Source of the DNA: Branchiostoma floridae
Lineage: Eukaryota; Chordata; Leptocardii; Amphioxiformes; Branchiostomatidae
Reading direction: 5' to 3'
Assembly (NCBI RefSeq): GCF_000003815.2
Contig: NC_049993.1
Span: 6,282,489-6,346,488 of the forward strand
DNA: 64,000 nucleotides
Shown here: positions 45,501 through 56,599 of the stretch, in pieces
Layout of the letters: each line of letters begins with the position of its first letter
Position numbering within the stretch: the first letter of the stretch is position 1
Translations under genes and position numbers: made by a program
Notes under the pieces: model-generated
Databases searched by the model: none
Seen by the model: only the letters and a program-made list of their open reading frames with translations
What the model was told of the DNA's origin: nothing

Positions 45501-46231
45501 ACGATTTTGGTCACTATAGGGGGATTGCAATGCGTTGCCCGCCCTAACCCGGGAGCCTCAGCTCCCCCCCCTACTTTTGCCCCTCGCGGGGTCATTTGGG
45601 GGTATCCTATGCAGATGCAGATGCGTACTGTTGGCGTCGGTTTCATTATTGACTTTCCCGCAAGTACAGACCGAAATGTGGCAAGGGTTTAAGGGATTTT
45701 TAATTGACAATTCACCAAACTGAATTATCAGAAATTTCTCAGCTCTCCATTGTTAACGATAATTGTGAAACACGGGAAGTGTACAACAGTGGGGCGCGTT
45801 GACTCTTCGCGTGCCCTATCGTGCGCACAGGTTTTCATTGTAGGGGCACGCGGGAACAGGCAGTCCGTGGAAACCCGTGCCCACGGTGAGAACACGTCAG
45901 GTTCCACCATCGTGCACAATGTTGGGAACTCGTGGAAATCTGCTTTTTCATGCAGTGGGAATTTGGGTCAAAGTCAAATTGCGTGGCGACTTGGGGCTGA
46001 GCCATGCCATGCCCCCCTCCCCAACTGAGGTACCTACTTTCTGAACTCGTCGATCTTGTTTTTGTACTTTGAGAAGAAAGGATTTTCTTGTAAATCAGCC
46101 TCCCTCTCTCCGCTGCAAGCACATGAGCAGGTCTGCAAGGCTCGGAACGGGGTGCCGCCCGTAGCAAAGGCCTGAAGCGGCAAAAATGTTCGCCGCCAAG
46201 TCAGACGACAAAATCGCATGGGCGCCGCCAT
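39561..46231 (-). CDS. ATPAF1: ATP synthase mitochondrial F1 complex assembly factor 1
   Basis: Ten exons in compatible phase give 936 nt, 311 residues (human about 328). Exons, 5' to 3': 46038-46231, 42085-42187, 41627-41719, 41297-41359, 41000-41050, 40735-40782, 40440-40535, 40112-40178, 39922-39962, 39561-39740. The product is the Atp11-type chaperone that binds the F1 beta subunit in the mitochondrial matrix and aids alpha3beta3 assembly. Evidence: an Arg-rich N-terminus typical of a matrix presequence ([12 protein letters not shown]), the [16 protein letters not shown] segment, an [20 protein letters not shown] helix, and the Atp11 core ([52 protein letters not shown]). The start ATG sits in a perfect TISU motif. 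Intron 1 is 3.85 kb; the others are short. No break seen. Confidence 0.93.
40275..40345. repeat. LINE 3'-tail-like scrap in an ATPAF1 intron
   Basis: A run of ATC triplets followed by AGTTGGCTGCAGCG and CAAGCTTCTTCCAG looks like a LINE end with a trinucleotide tail. Too short to classify. Confidence 0.35.
41568..41626. repeat. Short tandem repeat (GGTGGTTTTACA)n beside an exon
   Basis: Four to five imperfect 12-bp units end at the donor of the ATPAF1 exon 41627-41719 on the minus strand, so the repeat lies immediately inside the intron. Confidence 0.75.
42580..42850. repeat. GTGC-rich repeat, related to 45750-45980 in reverse
   Basis: Shares phrases GCAGATTTCC, GTTTCCACGG and GTGCCCCTACA...ACCTGTG with the reverse complement of 45750-45980. 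Both lie in ATPAF1 intron 1. Probably two diverged copies of one noncoding element in opposite orientation. Confidence 0.45.
42851..44800. other. ATPAF1 intron 1, unannotated part
   Basis: Contains a GC-rich stretch (43340-43640) and an 82-codon plus-strand ORF (44453-44701) starting AACATGGCGCC. The ORF has no recognised domain and no support beyond length. No repeat family recognised. Confidence 0.4.
44863..44940 (+). other. tRNA-like sequence (A box and B box) in left LTR
   Basis: TGGCCGAACGG matches the A-box consensus TRGYNNARNGG and GGTTCGAATCC matches the B box, about 50 bp apart. Acceptor-stem halves do not pair well and no anticodon arm is convincing, so I do not call a functional tRNA. 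Confidence 0.7.
45144..45221 (+). other. tRNA-like sequence (A box and B box) in right LTR
   Basis: Identical to the copy in the left LTR. Confidence 0.7.
45750..45980. repeat. GTGC-rich repeat, inverted relative to 42580-42850
   Basis: Contains GGAAATCTGC, CCGTGGAAACCCGTG and GTAGGGGCACGCGGG; the reverse complement shares the ordered phrases listed for the partner copy. Confidence 0.45.
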
Positions 46232-46235
46232 CTTG
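46224..46235 (-). promoter_or_regulatory. TISU-type start context (CAAGATGGCGGC) of ATPAF1
   Basis: The minus-strand sequence around the ATPAF1 start matches the TISU consensus SAASATGGCGGC at every position. In mammals this motif directs scanning-free initiation on very short 5' UTRs, binds YY1 for transcription, and is enriched in mitochondrial genes. A transcription start within about 30 nt of the ATG is predicted. Confidence 0.7.
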
Positions 46236-47873
46236 CTCTTATCAAATGCGGCGGGTGTCTCCAGCACAATTTTTATTTTGCCTGATAGAAAATAACACAA
46301 AATGTTTCATATATCCACATGAATGTGTACTATTTTAGCAAAACAGTAAGTACAAATGTAGTTGTGATTACTACTGTCTAGTATTACGTACTATAGCTCA
46401 TGGTGTAAAGTATATTTTTGATTTTAATATGACAATTTTATAGGCACTGTTTACTACTCCAGAAGGAACCCTCCGGAAGATATTCCCAAGAGATCTAAAG
46501 CTCTCAAAAGAGCATCATTCCACGGTCAGTTCCTTTGCTCCGTGCCCTGTTTTCTCGTCGGAAAAACATAGACAAGGAAGATATGCCGCTGCATAGAGGT
46601 GTACAGGATGCAGGAGTTCAAGGTTAACCATACACAGGAAGCGAACTTGGCGTTGGATGTGCCATCTCTTGCCCTGGAGCTAGCCAGTGGTACCGGAAAG
46701 ATTCCTGTTGCAACTCTCGATCGATTCAGAACGTTTTTAGGTCCGTTAGTCGTAGCCGAGAGAGCGACACGTTGGCATCGGGACCCGGACCGCATCTGAA
46801 AACTCCCCACAGATATCCTGGAGTCGTCTGCGGTGTTGGATTCTTCAGAAAACAGACAACAGATTGATCGTCACGCCCGAGGTATAAAAGGTAACGTGTG
46901 AATCGATCTCGCTACGTGCTACATGTATACTGTGATGACCAGGAAAACCATGTAAAACAAAACTCACATTTTCCTACATATTCACCTGCAACATTACAAG
47001 AAGCAAGAAGAGGGTAAGATTATACTTTAGCTTATATATAGTGTAGTCCATGTGTTCGATGTATAACATGTTTTTGTTTGAAAGATCATAGTCTGCAGAT
47101 AAGAGTGACCAAAGGTACAACAAAGGCCTTTCACTCATTCACAATGGTGTTTATATTTTCTTGAAGTGGGCCACGATTGTTTAAAACTCGTGTGCAGAGT
47201 CATTGCAAACACTTGATCTTGTTTATACAGGCTCCTGATATTGATTGAGCTAGCTGTACTGTGAATATTGTACTGTACTGTCATTACCTTGAATTATAAT
47301 GGAATTTTACATTATATTGAATGAATGAATGAATATTGGCTGATTGGTAAGTTGGCTGAAGACAATGGGGATTTTGTTCAGTGATCAAGTTAGTTAGTGG
47401 TGAAGAGGAAGACCATGAAAACCACAAACGTAAAATCACATTGAATATTTCCCCTTTTACAAATTACAGTATGTTTTGAGCACTCCCGGATCCAAGCCTA
47501 GACTATTCACATGTTTTGATTAGGATGGTGATTAGCAAAGGGCCACCAGCCCCAAATAGTGAGGATTTCAATGAGCAAAAGCTCATATCAGTATTTACAG
47601 TTAAGTGTATACTGTATCATTTAAAATTAAAATAACCTTTTGTTGTGAAAATGTCATTTTTGACATTACGTCAAGAAGGATAGACATCCAGGTAATAAGA
47701 TACGCCAAAAAGCAGTTACTCAAGGAGTAACTTGGTATGATTTTGGAAATTGTCAGACATTTCAGACAACCATCCAGTGTCATTGATACTGCCATTACTG
47801 AAGAGATCTTTTGGAGAGAGTTTATTTTGTCATGGATTAAACCTGAACAAATTTGTTTCAATAGGAGCACAGA
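46232..47873. other. Region between divergent ATPAF1 and SLC35A3-like genes
   Basis: Should hold both promoters and the noncoding first exon of the SLC35A3-like gene, since its coding exon 1 starts after an acceptor-like CAATAG. A TATAAAAGG motif lies at about 46882, followed by a GT donor-like sequence. A (TGAA)n run is at 47320. ORFs of 60-95 codons on both strands at 46526-46810 overlap and look random. Confidence 0.4.
47655..47770 (-). repeat. Dispersed intronic repeat, copy 3 (inverted)
   Basis: GATAGACATCCAGGTAATAA, GATACGCCAAAAAGCAGTTA and CTCAAGGAGTAAC are the reverse complement of the copy at 30465-30605, upstream of the SLC35A3-like coding start. Confidence 0.65.
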
Positions 47874-50800
47874 ATGGTGTCGCTGAAGCACCTCTCCCTT
47901 GGGGTGCTGATTCTCCAGACAACATCGCTGGTCCTCACGATGCGGTACTCCAGGACCGCCGAGACGAGGGGACCACGGTACCTGTCGTCCACTGCCGTGG
48001 TGGTGGCTGAAGTCATGAAGATAGCTGCCTGCATAGTGCTGGTCTTCTTCGAACAGGGTATCATTTTTCAGTTGTTTGTTGTATTTCCATCAGTACCCAG
48101 TATTGATACCTCCATGAAAATGGAGATAGATTGTATTATTTTTGGTGTGTCTGTTTATGTGTCTGGATAAGGATTTTGTAATTAGCATAACTCAAGAGCC
48201 TCTGTATGGATTACGATGATTATTGGTATGTAGGTAGGGGCTGGGAAGACAAAGGTCAATGTCGATTTTGGCCCCCCTGGTATGTGATCTTGGTACTGCA
48301 GCAGAACTTCAATTTTTTGTATCTTTTGATGTTTTTGTCAAAATCTCCCAAGTGGCATAACAGAGCATAAGAATGATGGATTTTCATGATAGATATCTTT
48401 GGCAGAGATGTACATAACAAAGTGCAAATTATGCAAATTTGGACTTAATCTGCATACTTACTGAGGAAAATATGCTGGTTGGTACTGCCGGATGATACTG
48501 CCGGATGATACTGCCAGACGGTATTGCCGTAGCAAGGAATTTTACTTTTATGCAGATTTTTTTTTTTTCCAGAACAAGAAATACTGCAGTAAGTTGCCAG
48601 TGGATATTTTCTGAACCACTAATGTATGACATTTTGTTAACTGCAGGTATGAGTATGTCTCGACTGGGGTCTACTTTACGTCAGGAGCTGGTAGGAAAAC
48701 CCTTTGAGACGCTGAAACTGGCTGTGCCCTCCATCTTGTACACACTGCAGAATAACCTGCTGTATGTGGCACTGTCTAACCTAGATGCTGCAACCTATCA
48801 AGTTAGTGTCTTTATTAAATTATTTGCTTGTTTTTAGTTAGGGACACTCACTGTATGAGTGTATTCTACCTTCTGACCGTTCATGTTTGCCTCATTTGAA
48901 AAAATCTTAGTTGGGGAGCCTGTTTCTTCTCCGCTATGTATTATGCATCTACAAATTAAATATGGCTTATGTTACCTGAATTGAATGGGACTGGGAAGAA
49001 TTACAGTCCATTGAATGGGTCATTTAGACATTGAACTTGTCAACTTGAAGATTCAAAAAGAGCTAGGGAAGTTTTCCCCTATATCATTAAGACTGTACCA
49101 AACATCTGTCCTCCTTGTCTAGATATATAGAAATAAATGTCAGTGACCTTAAAGTTTACACTAAATTACAGTCTGATTTTCAGAGAGGCTATACTGAAGT
49201 GACACACATTTCTGACTTTCCATTTACTTTTCATAACAGGTGACGTATCAGCTGAAGATCCTGACCACAGCACTGTTCAGTGTGGCCATGTTGGGTAGAA
49301 GACTGGAGATGTCTAAGTGGGTGGCACTGGTGTTACTCATGACAGGTGTAGCACTAGTACAGGTCAGTAAAATGCAAGAATGTCTTTAAACTATCAACAA
49401 TGGAAAAAAAGTACCCTGGTACTCTGCTCTCAGAATTAGATTAAAACTAGATCAGATCTTGAGATAATAGGGGGGAATTTACCTGAACCGCAGAGACTCC
49501 GTGGTTTGTCTCTGCAGTCAGGAGCTGGAAGGCTGGTAGCCCACTGCCGCTCCTCCGGCGATCTCGGCCTCTATGTATCTGTCCATCTTATTCTTGAAAC
49601 CGTTCACTGTGGTCTGGGTAACTACCTCAGACGGAAGTTTATTCCAGGCTTTTACTACTCTTACAGCGAATGATCTTCTCCGGATTTCAATGATCTTCTC
49701 CGGATTTCAATGATCTTCTCCGGATTTCAATGATCTTCTCCGGATTTCAATGATCTTCTCCAGATTTCAATGATCTTCTCCGGATTTCAAATTTCCGAAT
49801 TGGAATGCAGGATCAAATTACTTGATAAGAGGCCTCGAACTCTACCCTCACGCGACTCAGACCAGAAGCCTCAACTTGGGAGTGAGGCATGCTGTGTCCC
49901 TCAAGTACCATACTTTATCAGCAAACTCTTACTGTAGCTCAATGTATCTGTTCCACGGTGTTTCTGGGCACAAAGTTTATCAAGAACCTTTCAAGCAGGC
50001 GAAGATTCGTTGTATCACTATTGCGCGCTTGAGGATTTTGAAAATTGGAAATTGACATGAAACTCAAACTCAACTTCCCCCTAGATGCCAGCAGAAGCCA
50101 AACCAGAAGGAACTAAGACCCACTCGCTGGGCAGCCAGGTGGTGGGCCTGCTGTCGGTGCTGACTGCCTGCTGCACAAGTGCTTTTGCAGGCGTCTACTT
50201 TGAAAAGATCCTCAAGGGTTCCAGGCCATCTCTTTGGGTCAGGAATATACAGTTAGGTGAGTGGGGTTAATACAAGTGGAAAGACAGTTAGAATATGGGA
50301 GATCCTACAAATTTTATAAGTGTTTACTGTCTGTATAGCAGCAAGATAATTATCGATAATGTCTCTTGCTGATAACATGTTAACTGTAAGTCAAGAGTTC
50401 GAGAAGTAAAATGTTTTGAAATTTGGACAAGAAACATTGTTAAGTGATTGTTATGGCTTATACTGTATACAAGTCCTTGATTTTGTTGGACTAGATTTTG
50501 ACAATTGTGCAGTGACTAGCAACTTAGATGGGCTTGATTTTTTTTATGTGAAACAGATTTTTCTACAACCCTGATCCCCACAAAAAATCTCTTGAAACAG
50601 AATTCTCAACTTGTGTTTTACGTGAGGCTTTGATTGCTGATATTTTTGTGTTAAAACTAGGGGTGGGTATCGGTACAGCGTACCGGTACAAAACCGGTTT
50701 TTCTTATTGGACCGGTCCAGAAAAACCGGACCTGAAAAAATTAAAAAGTTGGAAGAAAATAACAGGAGTGAAGTAGAGTAGAGTTTATAGTAATTGCTAC

Positions 50801-52613
50801 CAAGTTTTACAGCCAATCGTACAGGTGCAGTTAGCGTTGTAGGATTTCAAAACGCCAGTGTAAGTCTAATACTCCACCAAACAGATTTCTTTGTAATGAA
50901 ATGGACCAATGGTATGAGTTATACTACATCAGGTACAGGTTCAGGTCCGGACCTGGACCTGGACCTGATCATCTGGACCAGAACCGGACCTGGACCTGAA
51001 ATTTCTGTACCGGTACCCAACCCTAGTTAAAACCTGTTTGTCCTGTTTCAGGTCTGTTTGGTGCCATATTTGGGTTGTTTGCGGTAGTGATGTCTGATTA
51101 TGAGCTGGTGGTGGAACTTGGCTTTCTGCAGGGGTACAACAGTATAACATGGACAGTTGTGTCATTACAGGTGTGATTATTCATTTTATTGGTTTGACTG
51201 ACTACTTAAGTGTACAGCGTTCAAAGGTTTGACATCCAGGCAGTAAATACAGAAAATAACAGTTCCTCAAGCAGCTTGATTTGTAAACGGTCAGATGATT
51301 CAGACAGCATTTTCTGTCTTTTGTCAGTCACTGACGGTTGCTGTCCTATCCACTTGTCCTATCGGGCAAGCACATAATAAATGTACTTGCCCGAACCAAT
51401 TTTTCACTTGCCCAAAATTCAAATGTCACTGTTACTAGTATATGCATTTTCACTTCCAGCAATGGAATTCTCTGTAGACAATTACTTGATGTCATGACTG
51501 TAAAAAGTAACAAGTATATCAAAATTACACTAAAATCAATGGAAAAATCTTACTTGCCCGATCGGACAAGTGGGGTAGGACATGCACTTGCCCGAACAGC
51601 ACTTTCACTTGCCCTGGACAATAGGGCTAGTGGACTTGTTTATTCCTGCCATTTACAAATTTAGCCATTTGATTGACTAACTTTTATTTTTCATATTTGT
51701 CTGAATCTGCTGACAGATATATGCATGTACAAACGTTTACAAATTGACTGTTCGTTGTTTTGCTTTTCAACAGGTGGCAATATGAGCTTTTTTGCCATCT
51801 TTGTAATTAAAAAAAAAAGAATTGCAGTACCTGCTCTGTATCAACTTATTTGCTTCATATTTTCTTATGAACAAATCATCATGCAATTTAAAACCAAAAG
51901 AAACAGAATCAAATCATGCAGCAGCACTCACTAGTATGTTTTTTGTACCATTTTTGTTATACGTGTAAAATATGTGCATAGTCAAATGAGGACTTTTTAT
52001 TGTAAACTGTACCTCTGCTATATATTTTGTTTGACCCTTACCTCTTCCCTCATGACTTCAATGATAAGTGGCCTGCGAGCTGATTTAAGCTTTCATGAAT
52101 AAACAAAGGTTCAAACAAACTATTCCCTGTTCCAGGCTTTTGGAGGACTGGTAATAGCAGCTGTGATTAAATATGCTGACAACATCCTTAAAGGGTTCGC
52201 CACGTCGCTGTCCATCATCCTGTCAACTGTCATGTCATACTACATACTGGACGACTTCAGGCCATCTAGGTAGGTCGAAGATGAAAGGTCAGAAGGCAAA
52301 GTTCGGGCTACCCGCGCATTGACCTATAGATTATTCTGAATGGTAGCTTTGAGGGGAAAAGTGGTTCTTTAATCTGATACATATACCTGGAAGTGATTTG
52401 GTTATACATTGTATTGTATTGTGATTAACACGATATCTTGAGCTTACTGTTGCATTACAACTGCCATATATGCTTCATGTATTTTGTTTTGTCTTCAGTC
52501 ACTTCTTCATCGGAGCTTCAATAGTGATTTGTGCGACCTTCCTGTACAGCAGAGAGGTCAAGGTCAACATCGCCCCTATCATACCCCTGATAGCAAAGGA
52601 GTCTCAGCAGTAA
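47874..52613 (+). CDS. SLC35A3: Golgi UDP-N-acetylglucosamine transporter (SLC35A3-like)
   Basis: Seven coding exons (47874-48057, 48647-48801, 49240-49362, 50085-50256, 51052-51170, 52136-52269, 52499-52613) give 1002 nt, 333 residues. Members of this nucleotide-sugar transporter family are ten-helix Golgi antiporters that exchange cytosolic UDP-GlcNAc for luminal UMP. Diagnostic stretches: [86 protein letters not shown] and the near-invariant [31 protein letters not shown] and NLDAATYQ favour SLC35A3 over SLC35A2; without a tree I hold the paralogue assignment as likely, not certain. Start: the only Met before the first helix, after a 5' UTR splice acceptor. An AATAAA at 53447 is the probable poly(A) signal. 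Confidence 0.93.
48175..48460 (+). repeat. Dispersed intronic repeat with TTATGCAAAT phrases
   Basis: Words such as TAATTAGCATAACTCAAGAG, ATGATTATTGGTATGTAG and AATTATGCAAATT recur, inverted, around 55430-55550. Probably one noncoding family in opposite orientation. Confidence 0.45.
49495..49800 (-). mobile_element. LINE 3' fragment with polymerase C-terminus, plus 20-bp tandem array
   Basis: Minus strand 49671-49550 encodes [20 protein letters not shown] then a [18 protein letters not shown] segment, the typical end of CR1/L2-like polymerases. Its 5' side is an array of six 20-bp units (GATCTTCTCCGGATTTCAAT register, 49671-49790), a local expansion of LINE sequence. It lies in intron 3 of the SLC35A3-like gene. 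Confidence 0.75.
50658..51025. mobile_element. 368-bp hAT-like MITE in intron 4 of the SLC35A3-like gene
   Basis: The ends TAGGGGTGGGTATCGGTAC and GTACCGGTACCCAACCCTA are inverted repeats. A perfect 8-bp duplication GTTAAAAC flanks the element (50650-50657, 51026-51033), the length made by hAT transposases. Subterminal CCGGTACAAAACCGG and repeated GGACCTGGACCTG words are present. It ends 27 bp before exon 51052-51170, so the acceptor tract lies just outside it. Confidence 0.88.
51225..51325 (-). repeat. Dispersed intronic repeat, copy 4 (inverted, diverged)
   Basis: GACATCCAGGCAGTAAATAC, ACAGTTCCTCAAGCAGCTTG and ACGGTCAGATGATTCAGAC follow the order of the copy at 47655-47770. Confidence 0.5.
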
Positions 52614-53465
52614 CACCTGGAGATGGAGTGTGCAGCAATGGGTTCAGGAATGAAAATTTGTATGTACAGTGGTAGAAGTTGGGAGACATACTGTAAATGC
52701 AGGAAATTTTGCGGTGGTATAATGTTCGCGGTTTTTGCGGTGGCAGCTTCACCGCGAACTTAAAACCACCACGAACATTTTTCCATGGCACTAATTATAC
52801 AAGACTACAGTGCATGGTGCTACCGCGAACTTAAAACCACCGCGAAAAGTCCTTTTTCCCACTACCCCGCAAACTTAAATGCATTTACAGTAATTCTTCC
52901 TTTCTGCTCTCACATTATGTGTGTCAAGTCATGGTCATCTATGCAAGGTAGATGACAGGACTTTCGACTAGAGTTTTTACTCGTCAGATTGAGGTAGAGT
53001 ATATTAACATCTCTGACTTATGCATATTAGAGAAGATGTTGCTGCCAACATTGCCTATAACTTCTCAGTTTGTTTATTTCAGTTCATTTCCATACACCCT
53101 TAATTAAATTCCTTAGATGACAGTAACTGTGAATAAGGTAGCAAGATTATAGATATTTTTGGAATAGAATGAACTCCCATAGCAGAGTTATGGAGAGAAA
53201 ATATATAGTTGACTTATACCACATCATTCTTTGGTCTGATATTTATTCAAGTCTGTAACATACATGTAGCTATGTGCAGTTGTTCATTACAGTTGTCAGT
53301 AACGATGTTTGCTTGACATGTAAGCATTAAATTTTTACATATTTTATCTTTTGCACAAGCAGAAAACAGCAGACAGTGCAATATATTTGAAAATGCTAGT
53401 TTTTTTTTTTTACAGTTTGGTTCAGAAAAAAGAGGAAATCATTGCAAATAAAGATTTCATGATGG
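52614..53465 (+). other. 3' UTR of the SLC35A3-like gene
   Basis: Runs from the TAA at 52611 to a probable AATAAA near 53447. AT-rich apart from the MITE; nothing else recognised. Confidence 0.6.
52691..52890. mobile_element. 200-bp MITE with TA duplication in the 3' UTR of the SLC35A3-like gene
   Basis: The ends CTGTAAATGC and GCATTTACAG are inverted repeats flanked by TA (52689-52690, 52891-52892), as for Tc1/mariner or pogo relatives. Inside, ACCGCGAACTTAAAACCACC occurs repeatedly and in inverted form, so the transcript could fold into a long hairpin. It begins 77 bp after the stop codon. Confidence 0.82.
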
Positions 53466-54139
53466 AGTAAATCAGCAAGATGCCCAGGCTTTTTAAAACA
53501 CCTTTGGTCAATTGCATTATCACGTTTTTTTAAAGGCAAAATGGATAAAAGGCTATTTGGAGATGGCAGAGAAATTCATGTTGTTGCCAATGTCAATTCT
53601 GAAAATGTGGTAAAAGCAAGTAAGCAAATAAGTTTATATAATAGTGCTGGAAAGTTTTTTAGATTTATTTGATGTCATTTTTGCTGTTAAGCATTATCTT
53701 TTACATAGAAGGAGCTGACATTACTAAAATTGCTTTGAAACTTCTTGCCAAGTTCTATTTTAAAGGATTATTGTTTTTTTGTCCATATTAGATAAATGTG
53801 ATGTGTTTGTATATTTGGAGCTGTGAACATTACCTACCAACAATGTTGATGTTTTAACATGATACTAAACTGTGCAGATGTTATAAATAGTATTGTTGTC
53901 TATGATATTTTTATAGATGTATTTATTGTTGTCAGTAGTAGTAGCCAAGACATGTAACTGTACAGAATTGAAGTCTGTGTTGAGTCAAAGTAAAAGCAAT
54001 GTTGTAGAAGATGGTCAAAGCATCTAGCTATTTTCAAAGGGCTGAATAGCAGACTTCTTTTGGAAAACCTGGGTGCTATCGTATTTAGTTTACTGGGGCT
54101 CCCATACTACTCACTCCCATGATATATCTGCAAGGGTGC

Positions 54140-54215
54140 ATATATGGATCTACATCTACATCTATTCAATACCGGGCAAAGCCCCTCGTGGGACATTACG
54201 CCCAGAAAGTGAGGT
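54140..54215 (-). repeat. LINE-tail-like scrap with (ACATCT)n
   Basis: GATCTACATCTACATCTATT followed by CAATACCGGGCAAAGCCC resembles a LINE 3' end with hexanucleotide tail. Short and unclassified. Confidence 0.35.
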
Positions 54216-54259
54216 GCCCTAGCATGACTAGTGATTTCAAACAAAATGGTGTAGTGAAA

Positions 54260-54470
54260 ATGAAATCATTATAAACAAGTGCTTTAAAAAAGCTGGCATT
54301 TTGCCAAGGTTTGCGTGTGTACACGTTTTTTTTCTAGTTATTGGAATGTGCTGAAACTATTGTTTATATTAAATGGATGTAAAAAGGAAACAAGAACAAT
54401 TTAAAATCACCCTCCCCTGGACTCGATCCCGGACCGTAGCTCTGCAAATCAGGCTGACGTCAGAGGTATT
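54260..54470 (-). repeat. SINE-like repeat, inverted copy of 14400-14880 family
   Basis: On the minus strand it has a B-box-like GGGATCGAGTCC, then TACATCCATTTAA, then a GCAAACCTTGGCAAAATGCC phrase and AAGCACTTGTTTA, in the same order as 14460-14870. Confidence 0.55.
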
Positions 54471-54670
54471 TGTGTAGTGACCCCTGAACCCGGAAGTCAC
54501 TTCTCTGCATCATAGCGCACTTTTCAGAAAATGATATCTCAGCAATCGTATACCCCTGCTTTAACATTTTTACATTGTCACGGTCTCCATAGTACATACT
54601 ACAAATCTGGTAAGTTAGAAGGTCCAGTTCTTTTTCGATAATACAGGGCGATCAATGAAAAATCGTGGCA
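54440..54670 (+). repeat. Dispersed repeat, first of two direct copies
   Basis: GCAAATCAGGCTGACG, CGGAAGTCACTT, ATATCTCAGCAATC, CCCCTGCTTTAACATTTTTA, CTCCATAGTACATACTAC and GGGCGATCAATGAAAAATCG recur in order at 56600-56845. Confidence 0.75.
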
Positions 54671-56599
54671 ATTTCCATTTTCGCACTGGAAATCCTACTG
54701 ATGTCATAGGGTTTCCAGTCGAAATTGTTTTGTACCCAGGGGAATCAGAACATTTGTGTTCCCTAATAGAGGGTGTTGATTTATGAAAAATAAAAGTTAC
54801 AGAACAAAAATCGGACCTTCCGTTCCAGAGATATGGCCCTTTAAAGTTGCTGGGCCATGGGCGGTGTCCGCAGGTGTGGCGCCAGGTGTGAAAATCGCAT
54901 TTCTAATTAGCAATAATTAAGAAAGTAAAAACATTGTGCCACTCAAAAGTTCTTTTCTGCACAGTCCAAGTAGTATTTTGTAGCAATCAAGTAAAGATAA
55001 GATGTTTATTTGCCTTTTTCTTTCACTACAGGTGAGGTCAACCTGCTGAAAATTAAGTTTTTTCAGCATGGCACATGCACAGCTGGAAAAGTGGCCAATT
55101 ATTTCCAGATGACCCCTTTTTGAAGAGCGATAATCAATAAACTGTTCATCCTATAACTAAGATATTTCAGATATTGGAAATATGTAGTAGATTCTCTTAA
55201 CACAGTTTATTGCAGACATTCTAGAGACATGGTTACGAGATTATGTGTAATCAAAAATACTAATTTGTAACATATCTCAAAAGGTCAAAGGTCATCGGCA
55301 CCTGTCACTTATTTAAGTCCACATAAAAAATTACCTATCAACATTCTTCTCTATCTCAGTGACAAGTATCACATGTTTAATATAACAGAATAGAAATAGT
55401 TTAGATAATTTCCACATCAATTATGCAAATTAGCTTCTGATTTGCATAATTAATATTTAATTACATGAAGCATCACTTAATCTATCTACATACCAATAAT
55501 CATGATGATCCGTCAACCCCTTCTTGAGTTATTCCCTTTCACAGTCTGACCATAAGCATTGAATATCAGCATACCTTACTACTAAAGGGTTTTGGCTAAT
55601 TCTAAATTTGCCATCAAAACTATCACATTTCACCAGGAAATACTACTTTTACGACATCTAATGACCAAAAGTATATAAAAATATTACCTATGAACCATGA
55701 CCACCTGACTTTGTAACTGGTTTATTCAAGTTTATTGAACAATTGATAATTCTTTGACATTACAACATATGTTTGAAAAGACTTGGTAGCTCCTCTTCTA
55801 AGCTGCACAGCTTTGAATGGTTGATACATTGTAATTCTCCCTCTGTGCCATCTCAATTTCTTCTATGATGTTCCAGGTGCTATTCCCAATGCAGCATCTT
55901 GCAAATCTGAAAACTTTTAACATTGGAAATATCAGCAAAAACCTCTATGCCCTTGATATCACATTCAACAACAAACACAACTTGCTATGTTATTGATTTT
56001 TTGGATCTTACAAGGTAAAAATTGAACTTCAGTGGTGATCATCTCAACGTAAATATGCTCACGTTGGACACATTTACAAATGATGTTTCCTTTCATGAAG
56101 TTGGTGACAAAGAAAACAAAAGTTTTGCGTCTCAAACCTGAAACAAACGTGTCCGAACATACAATGTATCTACACTTATAAAGGCTATCTGTATACAATT
56201 AATGAATATCAATACGCTAATTATTTACATGGAAACGAGAATATTTTGATAATTATGGACCCGCCTAACTAAATTTATATGCAGGGTCCTACGGCCGTAA
56301 CTCACGGCCCGGACTCGGCACACCACACGGAGCGAGTAGCACATGTTGAACATTCACATCGCTAACTCACAACAAACCTACACATGTTATACATCATTTT
56401 AAAGCTTAGAAACCGCTTGTTACACACATGGATGCAACTTTTTGAAAAAATAAGACATCAATGGTGAAAAATGCCATCTAAATTTGCAAACTGGAGGTAA
56501 ACCACCTTAAAATTGCGGTACAAGAAAGTTTCACGTACCAAATTGTAGCTTGTTTTCTTGTCTATCCAATCCTACCATATATGGGTTGCTTCCAAATAA

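Noticed and set aside
46526-46810. Overlapping ORFs on both strands between ATPAF1 and the transporter
   Set aside because: No domain and no supporting splice sites; length is within chance for this base composition.
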